In this document: positions 24,263-32,963 of the stretch, in pieces
Numbering within the stretch: position 1 is the stretch's first letter
Layout of the letters: each line of letters begins with the position of its first letter
Assembly: GCA_011959205.1 (NCBI GenBank)
Contig: BLLV01000190.1
Coordinates: 1 to 35,658 of the forward strand
Length of the DNA stretch: 35,658 nucleotides
Origin: Bacteroidaceae bacterium
Lineage (GTDB): Bacteria > Bacteroidota > Bacteroidia > Bacteroidales > Bacteroidaceae
Direction: 5' to 3'
Made by a program: the position numbers and the translations under genes
Notes under the pieces: generated by a model
Databases searched by the model: none
What the model was told of the DNA's origin: nothing
Seen by the model: only the letters and a program-made list of their open reading frames with translations

Positions 24263-24343
24263 GGAACGCAAATGACACAAATCTAACCTCTGGCAGGTTT
24301 ATATCCATGCTGTGCAGTTATTAATTTGTGTCATTTGCGTTCC
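24263..24343. repeat. 20-bp perfect inverted repeat enclosing small hairpins
   Basis: The 20 bases at 24263-24282 are the exact reverse complement of 24324-24343. The 41-base loop holds AACCT-ctggc-AGGTT and a short TGC-tgt-GCA stem, so the whole 81 bases can fold as a branched structure in RNA or a cruciform in DNA. It lies about 310 bases upstream of the gltB start. Confidence 0.8.
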
Positions 24344-24594
24344 AATTTTAATTTGTAGAACGAAATAAATCCGCGTTCTATCCATAAATTTCCATTTATC
24401 ATCTAGTGGTATATAGGCGGATAATCATGAAAAAAAACATTCAAACTTACAATTTAAAAGTATTTTTCGCAATATAGCTTTCAAATACTAAATAGACACA
24501 TCATATATACAACAAACTGTAATACAGAGACACAAGACTGCATCTTTTTATCAAAAGAAGGCATCAACTCTTCATCAAAAAGAAATAAATCACC

Positions 24595-24602
24595 TACTTT
24601 TG
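24595..24602 (+). promoter_or_regulatory. -7 box for gltB-gltD-asnB
   Basis: TACTTTTG matches TAnnTTTG and lies 52 bases upstream of the gltB start codon. A nine-codon open frame including its stop (24612-24638, encoding MKYKPALL) sits between the box and gltB. Confidence 0.55.
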
Positions 24603-24654
24603 CAGAACAATATGAAATACAAACCAGCATTATTATAAACTAAAGATAGCAATA

Positions 24655-27600
24655 ATGGTAAAAACAGAGCAAACAGGTCTTTATGACGCAACCAACGAAC
24701 ATGACGCTTGCGGCGTAGGCATGGTAGTCAACATTCATGGCAACAAGTCGCATGAACTGGTAGACTCCGCATTAAAGGTATTGGAAAACATGCGCCACCG
24801 AGGCGCAGAAGGAGCCGATAACAAAACCGGCGACGGAGCCGGAATCATGCTACAGATTCCCCACGAATTCATCCTCCTGCAAGGCATACCCGTACCCGAA
24901 AAAGGAAAATACGGAACCGGACTCGTATTTCTGCCCAAAGACGAAAAAGAGCAGGCCGGCATCCTAAGCATTATGATTGAAGAAATAGAACGCGAAGGAC
25001 TTACCTTGATGCACCTGCGCAATGTGCCCACCAACCCCGCCTGCCTGGGAAAGGACGCACGGGCCACCGAACCGGACATCAAACAGGTATTCATCACCGG
25101 AGTGACAGATGCGGACAGTCTGGAACGCACCCTCTACATCATCCGCAAGAAGATAGAAAAGCGCGTGCGGCACACGGACTTCTACATCGTTTCGCTATCG
25201 GCAAAAAACATTATATATAAAGGTATGCTCTCGTCCATGCAAGTGCGCGAGTACTTCCTGGACCTGACGCAACCCTACTTTACCAGCGGATTGGCATTGG
25301 TACACTCCCGTTTCAGCACCAACACATTTCCTACATGGAGCCTCGCCCAACCGTTCCGTTTGTTAGCGCACAACGGCGAAATCAATACCATCCGCGGTAA
25401 CCGGGGTTGGATGGAGGCGCGCGAAAGTGTCCTTTCCTCTCCGGCATTGGGGGATGTCAAAGACATCCGTCCCATTATCCAGCCGGGCATGAGCGACAGT
25501 GCCTCACTGGACAATGTGCTGGAATTTTTTGTGATGTCGGGACTGAGCCTGCCCCATGCCATGGCGATGCTGGTACCCGAATCGTTCAACGACAAAAACC
25601 CCATCAGTGAAGATTTGAAAGCGTTTTACGAATATCACTCCATCCTGATGGAACCTTGGGACGGGCCTGCCGCACTGCTGTTCAGTGACGGACGGTTTGC
25701 CGGAGGAATGTTGGACCGCAACGGTCTGCGCCCTGCCCGTTACCTCATTACCAATAATGACATGATGGTAGTGGCCAGTGAAGTAGGCGTGATGGATTTC
25801 GAACCGGGAGAGATTAAAGAGAAAGGGCGTCTGCAACCGGGAAAAATACTGATGATTGATACCGAACAGGGTAAAATATATTATGACGGTGAACTGAAAG
25901 AACAACTGGCATCGGCACGCCCCTATCGCGCCTGGCTGTCTGCCAACCGCATCGAGCTCGATACCTTGAAAAGCGGACGCAAGATAGACAACCGGATAGA
26001 CGGCTATGACCGTATGCTGCGTACCTTCGGATTCTCGCGCGAGGATATAGAACGCACCCTCGTGCCGATGTGCAACACAGGGGCCGAACCCATCGCCTCT
26101 ATGGGTAACGACACGCCGCTGGCCGTCCTTTCGGACAGGCCGCAGTTACTGTTCAACTATTTCCGCCAACAGTTTGCCCAAGTGACCAATCCCGCCATCG
26201 ACCCTATCCGTGAAGAGTTAGTCATGTCGCTCACCGAGTACATCGGCGCCGTGGGAATGAATATCCTGGTGCCCAGCGAAAGCCATTGCAAAATGGTACG
26301 CCTGCCTCATCCCGTGCTGAACAACACCCAACTGGACATCCTCTGCAACATCCGGTATAAAGGATTCAATACCGTGAAACTCCCTATCGTATTCGAGGTG
26401 AGCAAGGGAAAAACCGGATTGCAAGAGGCCCTGAACGACCTGTGCAAACAAGCCGAGCAATCCGTTACCGACGGAGTGAACTATATCATTCTGAGCGACC
26501 GTTTTGTGGACGACACCCATGCCGCCATCCCGTCGCTGCTGGCGGTTAGCGCTGTCCATCATCACCTCATCTCCGTTCAGAAACGCGTGCAAACCGCATT
26601 GATTGTAGAAAGCGGCGAGATTCGCGAGGTGATGCACGCCGCCCTGTTGCTGGGATATGGCGCCAGTGCCATCAATCCCTACATGGCCTTCGCCGTACTG
26701 GATGAACTGGTGAGGAAAGGCGATGTGCAGATGAATTACGAAACGGCCGAGAAGAATTATATCAAGGCCATCCGCAAGGGCTTGTTCAAGATCATGAGCA
26801 AGATGGGCATTTCTACCATCCGTTCCTATCGGGGCGCAAAGATTTTTGAAGCCGTAGGGGTCAGCGAGGAATTGCTGAGAAGCTATTTCGGCACACAGAC
26901 ATCCAGCATCGGAGGCATCCGTCTGGAAGAAGTCGCCAGAGACGCCATCGCCCTGCACGATGCCGGATTCGCTGCAAAAGAAGTGAGCGACATTTTACCG
27001 CACAACGGACTGTTCTCTTTCCGCAAAGACGGAGAACGGCACGCTTGGAATCCGGAAACCATCTCCACCCTGCAACTGGCCACCCGGCTGGGTAGCTATA
27101 AGAAGTTCAAGGAATTCACCTCTATAGTAGATGGAAAAGATTCACCCCTCTTCCTGCGCGACTTCTTCGGGCACAAACGAAACCCTATCGATATTGAAAA
27201 GGTGGAGCCGGTAGAAAACATCGTGAAACATTTCGTGACAGGAGCCATGTCCTTCGGTGCTATCAGCAAGGAGGCACATGAGGCGCTGGCACTGGCCATG
27301 AACAAACTGGGCGCACGCAGCAATACGGGTGAAGGAGGTGAGGACAGCGACCGCATTACCGGCACCTACCAGGGTATCTCACTTTGCAGCAAGACCAAGC
27401 AGATAGCATCGGGACGCTTCGGAGTCACCGCCGAATACCTGGTCCATGCCGAAGAGATCCAGATAAAGGTGGCCCAAGGCGCCAAGCCGGGAGAAGGAGG
27501 ACAACTGCCGGGATTCAAGGTAGATGAGGTGATTGCCAAAACCCGCCACTCCATTCCGGGCATCTCGCTCATTTCCCCTCCACCCCACCATGACATTTAT

Positions 27601-29133
27601 TCCATCGAAGATTTGGCCCAGTTGATATTCGACCTGAAAAACGTAAACCCACAGGCACGAATCAGTGTGAAACTGGTAGCCGAAAGCGGCGTGGGAACCA
27701 TTGCCGCCGGAGTGGCCAAAGCGAAAGCCGACTTGATTGTCATTTCGGGAGCGGAAGGAGGAACCGGCGCGTCGCCTGCATCGAGTATGCGGTATGCAGG
27801 TATCTCGCCCGAAATAGGACTGAGCGAGACGCAACAGACCTTGGTGTTGAACGGACTCCGCGGACAAGTGAAACTGCAAGTGGACGGACAGTTGAAAACC
27901 GGACGGGATATTATCAACATGGCCTTGCTGGGTGCGGAAGAATTCGGTTTCGGTACCACCGCATTGATTGTACTGGGATGCGTCATGATGCGCAAGTGCC
28001 ACACCAACACCTGTCCCGTAGGCGTGGCCACCCAAGACCCCGAACTCCGCAAACATTTCCGCGGACACTATGAATATGTAGTGAATTATTTCACTTTCCT
28101 AGCACAGGAAGTACGCGAATATTTGGCCGAAATGGGATTCACCCGGTTGGAGGATATCATTGGACGGACAGACCTGATTGAAATACAACAAGCGCCAAGT
28201 GAGAAGAAATCCTCACTATTGGATTTCAGCAGACTGCTACACCGGGTGGACAACGGAGCTGCCATACACCATGTCATGGAACAGAAGCACGACATTGCCC
28301 ATGTGAAAGATGTGACCATACTGGCCGCCGCCAGGGATGCCATAGAAAACGGAAAAGAAATTTCCCTGGAATACACCATCGCCAATACGGACCGTTCGGT
28401 AGGCGCCATGCTGGCAGGAGCGGTTGCCAAGAAATACGGGCAGGCAGGACTTCCGGAACAGACCATCCACATCAAATTCAAAGGTTCGGCAGGCCAAAGT
28501 TTCGGTGCGTTCCTGACCCACGGCATCAGTTTCAAGCTGGAAGGCGAAGCGAATGACTATCTGGGAAAAGGACTGAGCGGCGGACGCATTGCGGTACTGC
28601 CCCCCGTGCGCAGCAATTTCGATGCGGAAAAGAATACCATCGCCGGAAACACCCTGCTGTATGGCGCTACTGACGGCGAGGTGTATATCAACGGACGGGT
28701 GGGCGAACGCTTCGCCGTCCGCAATTCCGGTGTGACGGCCGTGGTAGAGGGTGTAGGCGACCACTGTTGCGAATACATGACCGGAGGACGGGTCGTGGTA
28801 CTGGGGGAAACCGGACGGAATTTCGCTGCCGGAATGAGTGGCGGCGTGGCTTACGTGTGGAACAAGAACCACAACTTCGATTATTTCTGCAACATGGAGA
28901 TGGTGGAGCTCTCACTTATCGAGGAGGCATCTTACCGGAAGGAACTGCATGAACTGATCCGTCAGCATTACCTCTATACCGGCTCCAAACTGGCAAGAAC
29001 GATGTTGGATGACTGGAATCGCTATGTGGATGAATTTATTCAGGTAGTACCTATCGAATATAAACGAGTATTGCAAGAAGAACAAATGCGTAAGCTGCAA
29101 CAAAAAATAGCTGATGTACAAAGAGATTATTAA
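24655..29133 (+). CDS. gltB: glutamate synthase large subunit
   Basis: A 1492-residue GltB, full length, which makes glutamate from glutamine and 2-oxoglutarate. The propeptide is 18 residues and the nucleophile is Cys19 (EHDACGVGMV). The Ntn glutaminase domain also shows MRHRGAEGADNKTGDGAG and RFSTNTFPTW. The FMN/2-oxoglutarate synthase domain includes GAEGGTGASPASSMRYAG and the 3Fe-4S cysteines 1109, 1115 and 1120 (CX5CX4C). The C-terminal glycine-rich beta-helix (GLSGGRIAVLPP, GATDGEVYINGRVGERF, MTGGRVVVLG) acts as spacer for the ammonia tunnel. It is the first gene of a plus-strand operon with gltD (24 bases later) and asnB. Confidence 0.98.
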   Translation: MVKTEQTGLYDATNEHDACGVGMVVNIHGNKSHELVDSALKVLENMRHRGAEGADNKTGDGAGIMLQIPHEFILLQGIPVPEKGKYGTGLVFLPKDEKEQAGILSIMIEEIEREGLTLMHLRNVPTNPACLGKDARATEPDIKQVFITGVTDADSLERTLYIIRKKIEKRVRHTDFYIVSLSAKNIIYKGMLSSMQVREYFLDLTQPYFTSGLALVHSRFSTNTFPTWSLAQPFRLLAHNGEINTIRGNRGWMEARESVLSSPALGDVKDIRPIIQPGMSDSASLDNVLEFFVMSGLSLPHAMAMLVPESFNDKNPISEDLKAFYEYHSILMEPWDGPAALLFSDGRFAGGMLDRNGLRPARYLITNNDMMVVASEVGVMDFEPGEIKEKGRLQPGKILMIDTEQGKIYYDGELKEQLASARPYRAWLSANRIELDTLKSGRKIDNRIDGYDRMLRTFGFSREDIERTLVPMCNTGAEPIASMGNDTPLAVLSDRPQLLFNYFRQQFAQVTNPAIDPIREELVMSLTEYIGAVGMNILVPSESHCKMVRLPHPVLNNTQLDILCNIRYKGFNTVKLPIVFEVSKGKTGLQEALNDLCKQAEQSVTDGVNYIILSDRFVDDTHAAIPSLLAVSAVHHHLISVQKRVQTALIVESGEIREVMHAALLLGYGASAINPYMAFAVLDELVRKGDVQMNYETAEKNYIKAIRKGLFKIMSKMGISTIRSYRGAKIFEAVGVSEELLRSYFGTQTSSIGGIRLEEVARDAIALHDAGFAAKEVSDILPHNGLFSFRKDGERHAWNPETISTLQLATRLGSYKKFKEFTSIVDGKDSPLFLRDFFGHKRNPIDIEKVEPVENIVKHFVTGAMSFGAISKEAHEALALAMNKLGARSNTGEGGEDSDRITGTYQGISLCSKTKQIASGRFGVTAEYLVHAEEIQIKVAQGAKPGEGGQLPGFKVDEVIAKTRHSIPGISLISPPPHHDIYSIEDLAQLIFDLKNVNPQARISVKLVAESGVGTIAAGVAKAKADLIVISGAEGGTGASPASSMRYAGISPEIGLSETQQTLVLNGLRGQVKLQVDGQLKTGRDIINMALLGAEEFGFGTTALIVLGCVMMRKCHTNTCPVGVATQDPELRKHFRGHYEYVVNYFTFLAQEVREYLAEMGFTRLEDIIGRTDLIEIQQAPSEKKSSLLDFSRLLHRVDNGAAIHHVMEQKHDIAHVKDVTILAAARDAIENGKEISLEYTIANTDRSVGAMLAGAVAKKYGQAGLPEQTIHIKFKGSAGQSFGAFLTHGISFKLEGEANDYLGKGLSGGRIAVLPPVRSNFDAEKNTIAGNTLLYGATDGEVYINGRVGERFAVRNSGVTAVVEGVGDHCCEYMTGGRVVVLGETGRNFAAGMSGGVAYVWNKNHNFDYFCNMEMVELSLIEEASYRKELHELIRQHYLYTGSKLARTMLDDWNRYVDEFIQVVPIEYKRVLQEEQMRKLQQKIADVQRDY

Positions 29134-29157
29134 CGACAAAAGAAATACAACAAAGAT

Positions 29158-30498
29158 ATGGGAAATCCAAAAGCATTTTTAACTATTCCACGTCAGGAAG
29201 CGGGCTACCGCCCCATCCACGACCGGATATCAGATTATAGCGAGGTAGAACAGACTCTGAACAGCCGTGACCGGAAACTTCAAGCCTCACGCTGTATGGA
29301 CTGCGGCGTTCCTTTCTGCCACTGGGCTTGTCCTTTGGGCAACAAGCAACCCGAATTTCAAGATGCCCTCTACAAAGGCAAATGGGAAGAAGCCTACAAG
29401 ATATTGAACGAAACCAACGATTTTCCTGAGTTCACCGGCCGCATCTGCCCCGCCCTCTGCGAAAAGAGTTGCGTGCTGAAACTGAGCATGGACTCTCCCG
29501 TCACCATCCGCGAGAACGAAGCGGCCATTGCCGAAGCAGCCTTCCGCGAAGGTTACATCAAGCCCCGGAACATTGAACGCAACGGACGGAAAGTAGCCAT
29601 TATCGGCGCCGGGCCCGCCGGACTGGCCGCTGCCAACCAGCTCAACGGAAAAGGGTACACAGTGACCGTCTTCGACAAGAATGAGGCTCCCGGCGGCCTG
29701 CTGCGTTACGGCATCCCCAACTTCAAGCTGCACAAGCCCATCATCGACCGCCGTATACGGGTGATGGAAGAAGAAGGCATCCACTTCAAAATGAACAACG
29801 ATGTGGATGTGCGGCAACTCCCCGAAGGTTTTGACGCCTACTGCATCTGCACCGGAGCTCCGACCGCCCGTGACCTCCCTGTCCCCGGACGCGAACTGAA
29901 AGGCATCCACCCGGCACTGGACATGCTGGCGCAACAAAACCGTATCCTTGCCGGCATGACGTTCCCGAAAGAACAACTGGTTACTGCCAAAGGGAAAAAA
30001 GTACTGGTCATCGGCGGAGGGGATACCGGCAGCGACTGCATAGGGACCAGCAACCGGCAAGGTGCCCTAAGCGTCACCCAAATAGAAATCATGCCCCAGC
30101 CGCCCGTAGGACAGAATCCTGCCACTCCATGGCCCCAATTCCCCGTCGTACTGAAAACCACCTCTTCTCACGAAGAAGGGTGCAGCCGCCTATGGTCTCT
30201 CGCCACCCGTAAGTTTTTAGGCAAAAACGGTAAAGTGTGCGGTGTGGAAGTGGAACAGGTGGAATGGACTCCCGGTCCCGACGGCGGCCGCCCTGCCATG
30301 AAGCCCACCGGAAAGGTGGAAGTGATTGAAGCCGACCTGGTTCTTCTGGCAATGGGATTCCTAAAACCCGAACATCCCCAATTCCCCGAAAACGTATTCG
30401 TAGCCGGCGATGCGGTAAGCGGAGCCAGCCTGGTGGTACGCGCCATTGCCAGCGGACGGAAAGCGGCAACGGACATAGACAGTTATCTCAATAAATAA
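29158..30498 (+). CDS. gltD: glutamate synthase small subunit
   Basis: A 446-residue flavoprotein that passes electrons from NAD(P)H to GltB through FAD and Fe-S clusters. The N-terminal ferredoxin-like part has cysteines 46, 49, 54 and 58 (RCMDCGVPFCHWACP) and 97, 101 and 105 (ICPALCEKSC). The FAD site is VAIIGAGPAGLAAA (about 147-160), and the NADPH site is VLVIGGGDTGSDC. Near the C terminus, AMGFLKPEH is followed almost at once by VFVAGDAVSGASLVVRAI; in E. coli GltD about 30 residues stand between these motifs. The joined segment is still in frame and the protein looks functional. It sits 24 bases after gltB and 16 before asnB. Confidence 0.97.
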   Translation: MGNPKAFLTIPRQEAGYRPIHDRISDYSEVEQTLNSRDRKLQASRCMDCGVPFCHWACPLGNKQPEFQDALYKGKWEEAYKILNETNDFPEFTGRICPALCEKSCVLKLSMDSPVTIRENEAAIAEAAFREGYIKPRNIERNGRKVAIIGAGPAGLAAANQLNGKGYTVTVFDKNEAPGGLLRYGIPNFKLHKPIIDRRIRVMEEEGIHFKMNNDVDVRQLPEGFDAYCICTGAPTARDLPVPGRELKGIHPALDMLAQQNRILAGMTFPKEQLVTAKGKKVLVIGGGDTGSDCIGTSNRQGALSVTQIEIMPQPPVGQNPATPWPQFPVVLKTTSSHEEGCSRLWSLATRKFLGKNGKVCGVEVEQVEWTPGPDGGRPAMKPTGKVEVIEADLVLLAMGFLKPEHPQFPENVFVAGDAVSGASLVVRAIASGRKAATDIDSYLNK

Positions 30499-30514
30499 AT
30501 CAACAAATACAATT

Positions 30515-32185
30515 ATGTGTGGAATCGTAGGAATATTCAAGATAAAGCAACAAACGCAGGAACTGCGTCAGAAGGCATTGAAAATGTCACAAAAGCTCCG
30601 CCACCGCGGGCCGGACTGGAGCGGCATCTACGTAGGCGACTCTGCCATCCTGGCCCATGAACGCCTCTCCATCGTAGACCCTCAAAGCGGAGGGCAACCC
30701 CTATATAGTCCCGACCGGAAACAAATCCTCGCCGTGAACGGAGAAATCTACAACCATCGGGATGTTCGTGCAAAGTACGCCGGAAAATATGATTTCCAAA
30801 CCGGAAGCGACTGCGAAGTCATCCTTGCCCTTTACCGTGACAAAGGTATTCACTTCCTCGAAGATCTGAACGGCATCTTCGCCTTCGCCCTTTATGATGA
30901 GGAGAAAGACGATTTCCTCATTGCCCGCGACCCCATCGGAGTCATACCTTTATATATAGGTAAGGATAAGGACGGCAAAATATACTGCGCCAGCGAGTTG
31001 AAAGCCCTCGAAGGGTTCTGTGATGAATACGAACCCTTCCTTCCCGGCCATTACTATTGGGGAAAAGAAGGCAAGATGACCCGCTGGTACGTCCGCGACT
31101 GGTTTGAATACGAAGCCGTGAAAAACAACAATGCCTATTCCCTGGACATACACGACGGACTGGAAGAGGCCGTTAAACGCCAACTGATGAGTGATGTGCC
31201 CTACGGCGTACTTCTTTCCGGCGGTCTGGACAGTTCCGTCATCTCTGCCATTGCCAAGAAATATGCAGGCAAACGGGTAGAAACCGACAATAAAAAAGAT
31301 GCCTGGTGGCCTCAGCTCCATTCCTTTGCTATCGGTCTGGAAGGTGCGCCCGACCTGATAAAAGCCCGCGAAGTGGCCCGCTTTATCGGAACCGTGCATC
31401 ATGAAATCCACTATACCATCCAAGAAGGATTGGACGCTATCCGCGACGTCATTTACTACATCGAAACTTACGATGTCACCACCGTTCGCGCCTCTACCCC
31501 GATGTATTTGCTGGCACGCGTCATTAAAAGCATGGGAATCAAAATGGTGCTGAGTGGTGAAGGGGCTGATGAAGTGTTCGGCGGCTATCTCTATTTCCAC
31601 AAAGCCCCTACAGCCCAAGCCTTTCATGAAGAAACCGTGCGTAAACTAGGCAAGCTCCACCTCTATGACTGCCTCCGTGCCAATAAATCCCTCGCAGCAT
31701 GGGGAGTGGAAGGCCGAGTGCCTTTCCTGGACAAAGATTTTCTGGACATAGCCATGCGCCTCAATCCCGAGGCAAAGATGTGCCCCGGAAGCACCATCGA
31801 AAAGAAAATCGTCCGCAAAGCCTTTGCAGACATGTTGCCCGACAGTGTAGCATGGCGACAGAAAGAGCAGTTCAGCGACGGCGTGGGCTATAGTTGGATT
31901 GATACACTGAAAGCCCTTACCGCCGAAGCCGTCAGTGACGAGCAAATGGCGCACGCAGCCGAACGGTTTCCTATCAATACGCCGCAAAACAAGGAAGAAT
32001 ACTACTATCGCAGCATCTTCCAGGAGCACTTTCCCAGTGAAAGCGCAACCCGCAGCGTGCCAAGCGTGCCCAGTGTGGCATGTTCTACAGCCGAAGCCCT
32101 TGCGTGGGACGCCGCCTTCAAGAACATGAACGAACCAAGCGGACGGGCCGTGAAGGGAGTGCACGAAGAAGCATATGATTCATAA
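30515..32185 (+). CDS. asnB: glutamine-hydrolysing asparagine synthetase B
   Basis: A 556-residue AsnB making asparagine from aspartate, glutamine and ATP. The mature N terminus is Cys2 (MCGIVGIF). The glutaminase domain shows RHRGPDWSG, AHERLSIVDP and NGEIYNH. The synthetase domain has the PP-loop LLSGGLDSSV (about 233-242) and VLSGEGADEVFGGYLYF. The C-terminal part carries a small Ser-Val-Pro rich stretch (SVPSVPSV) before the conserved end EALAWDAAFKNMNEPSGRAV. It starts 16 bases after gltD, so asparagine synthesis is coupled to the glutamate synthase operon. A relic of a second, related 3' end lies at 34022-34120 on the other strand. Confidence 0.97.
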   Translation: MCGIVGIFKIKQQTQELRQKALKMSQKLRHRGPDWSGIYVGDSAILAHERLSIVDPQSGGQPLYSPDRKQILAVNGEIYNHRDVRAKYAGKYDFQTGSDCEVILALYRDKGIHFLEDLNGIFAFALYDEEKDDFLIARDPIGVIPLYIGKDKDGKIYCASELKALEGFCDEYEPFLPGHYYWGKEGKMTRWYVRDWFEYEAVKNNNAYSLDIHDGLEEAVKRQLMSDVPYGVLLSGGLDSSVISAIAKKYAGKRVETDNKKDAWWPQLHSFAIGLEGAPDLIKAREVARFIGTVHHEIHYTIQEGLDAIRDVIYYIETYDVTTVRASTPMYLLARVIKSMGIKMVLSGEGADEVFGGYLYFHKAPTAQAFHEETVRKLGKLHLYDCLRANKSLAAWGVEGRVPFLDKDFLDIAMRLNPEAKMCPGSTIEKKIVRKAFADMLPDSVAWRQKEQFSDGVGYSWIDTLKALTAEAVSDEQMAHAAERFPINTPQNKEEYYYRSIFQEHFPSESATRSVPSVPSVACSTAEALAWDAAFKNMNEPSGRAVKGVHEEAYDS

Positions 32186-32283
32186 TATGGCAACGTGAGT
32201 CTGATTCCAACAATTTCATGCATATCTTTACCGCTTCTCTTACAGCATGTATTCAAAGAAGAGATGCTTTGCACCCCGAAATC

Positions 32284-32326
32284 TTGCGCGGCCTTGCCTT
32301 CGAAAAGAGGAAGGCTGCGCGGTGCT
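32284..32326 (+). terminator. possible imperfect terminator after asnB
   Basis: About 100 bases after asnB an imperfect stem (GCCTTC with GAAGGC, extended by CGCG with CGCG) is followed by a weak T tract (GCTTTTG). It may end the gltB-gltD-asnB transcript. The rest of the 247-base gap holds only the promoter element at 32397-32404. Confidence 0.35.
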
Positions 32327-32396
32327 TTTGCCAACGTTTTCGAAATAGAGTGGAAAAAACAGCCCTTTCCATGCCGGGTATCAGAAAAAAATGGTG

Positions 32397-32404
32397 TAGC
32401 TTTG
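32397..32404 (+). promoter_or_regulatory. -7 box of the broken ATPase gene
   Basis: TAGCTTTG matches TAnnTTTG and lies 28 bases before the ATG at 32433. It suggests the pseudogene still has its original promoter. Confidence 0.45.
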
Positions 32405-32432
32405 TATAGCTATAAAAAAGAGAAGAAGAAAG

Positions 32433-32940
32433 ATGGAAACAAAAAAAGCGCCTCAAATCCCTTACGGCATCTCGGACTTTGTGCGGATGCGGACTGAAAA
32501 TTATTATTATGTGGACAAGACCATGTATTTGCCCCTGATTGAAGATACAGCCAGCTATATCTTTATGATACGTCCGCGCCGTTTCGGAAAAAGCCTTTTC
32601 CTAAGCATAATGAAAGCCTACTATGACATTTTGCAAAAAGACCGTTTCGAAAGTTATTCAGCGGACTATGGATTGGTAAGAATTCCACCGACCAGCGCAA
32701 CCGTTTCCAGATGATTTATTTTGATTTCTCAAAGGCAGGGGTTTCATTGGAAAGACTGGAAAAATGTTTTGAGACTTATTGCAATGTTGTCCTCTACCTG
32801 TTCATAAAGGATTACGCTTCTTATTATTATGATAATTTTGAAGAAAAGTGCTGTATCTGGCTCAAGGAACCACGTTGCATAAAGTCCTGATACAGTTCAA
32901 AGGATGGGAAGTGGTGAGAAGTGAAAAAGATACACATTAA
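32433..32940 (+). pseudogene. AAA-ATPase-like / PD-(D/E)XK protein, frameshifted and internally deleted
   Basis: The frame from 32433 begins METKKAPQIPYGISDFVRMR and has the family's Walker A, MIRPRRFGKSLFLSIM. Around 32660-32668 the reading frame is lost. Homologous sequence resumes in another frame as WIGKNSTDQRNRFQMIYFDFSKAG and runs to about FEEK near 32848. The last part in a third frame (TTLHKVLIQFKGWEVVRS, ending with TAA at 32938-32940) matches the C terminus of the same family. Intact members have about 500-530 residues, so most of the middle, including the nuclease-like domain, is gone. This family is present in many copies in Bacteroides genomes and decays often. It has its own promoter element. 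Not functional. Confidence 0.75.
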
Positions 32941-32963
32941 AAACACAATTAACAGATAAAATA

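Larger units (their letters stand above)
22870..24590. other. long gene-free interval between dapF and gltB
   Basis: About 1.7 kb separates the divergent dapF and gltB promoters, far more than any other gap in the window. I see no convincing coding sequence. It holds an 11-bp inverted repeat (23071-23138), an 812-bp structure with 115-bp inverted arms (23283-24094), a block of 22-bp tandem repeats inside that structure, and a 20-bp perfect inverted repeat (24263-24343). A 14-base sequence, TCCG(T/C)GTTCTATCC, occurs in direct orientation on both sides of the large structure (23131-23144 and 24370-24383, one mismatch). Confidence 0.7.

Noticed and set aside
26218..26958. 246-residue minus-strand open frame
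   Set aside because: Antisense to gltB, no start signal or domain.
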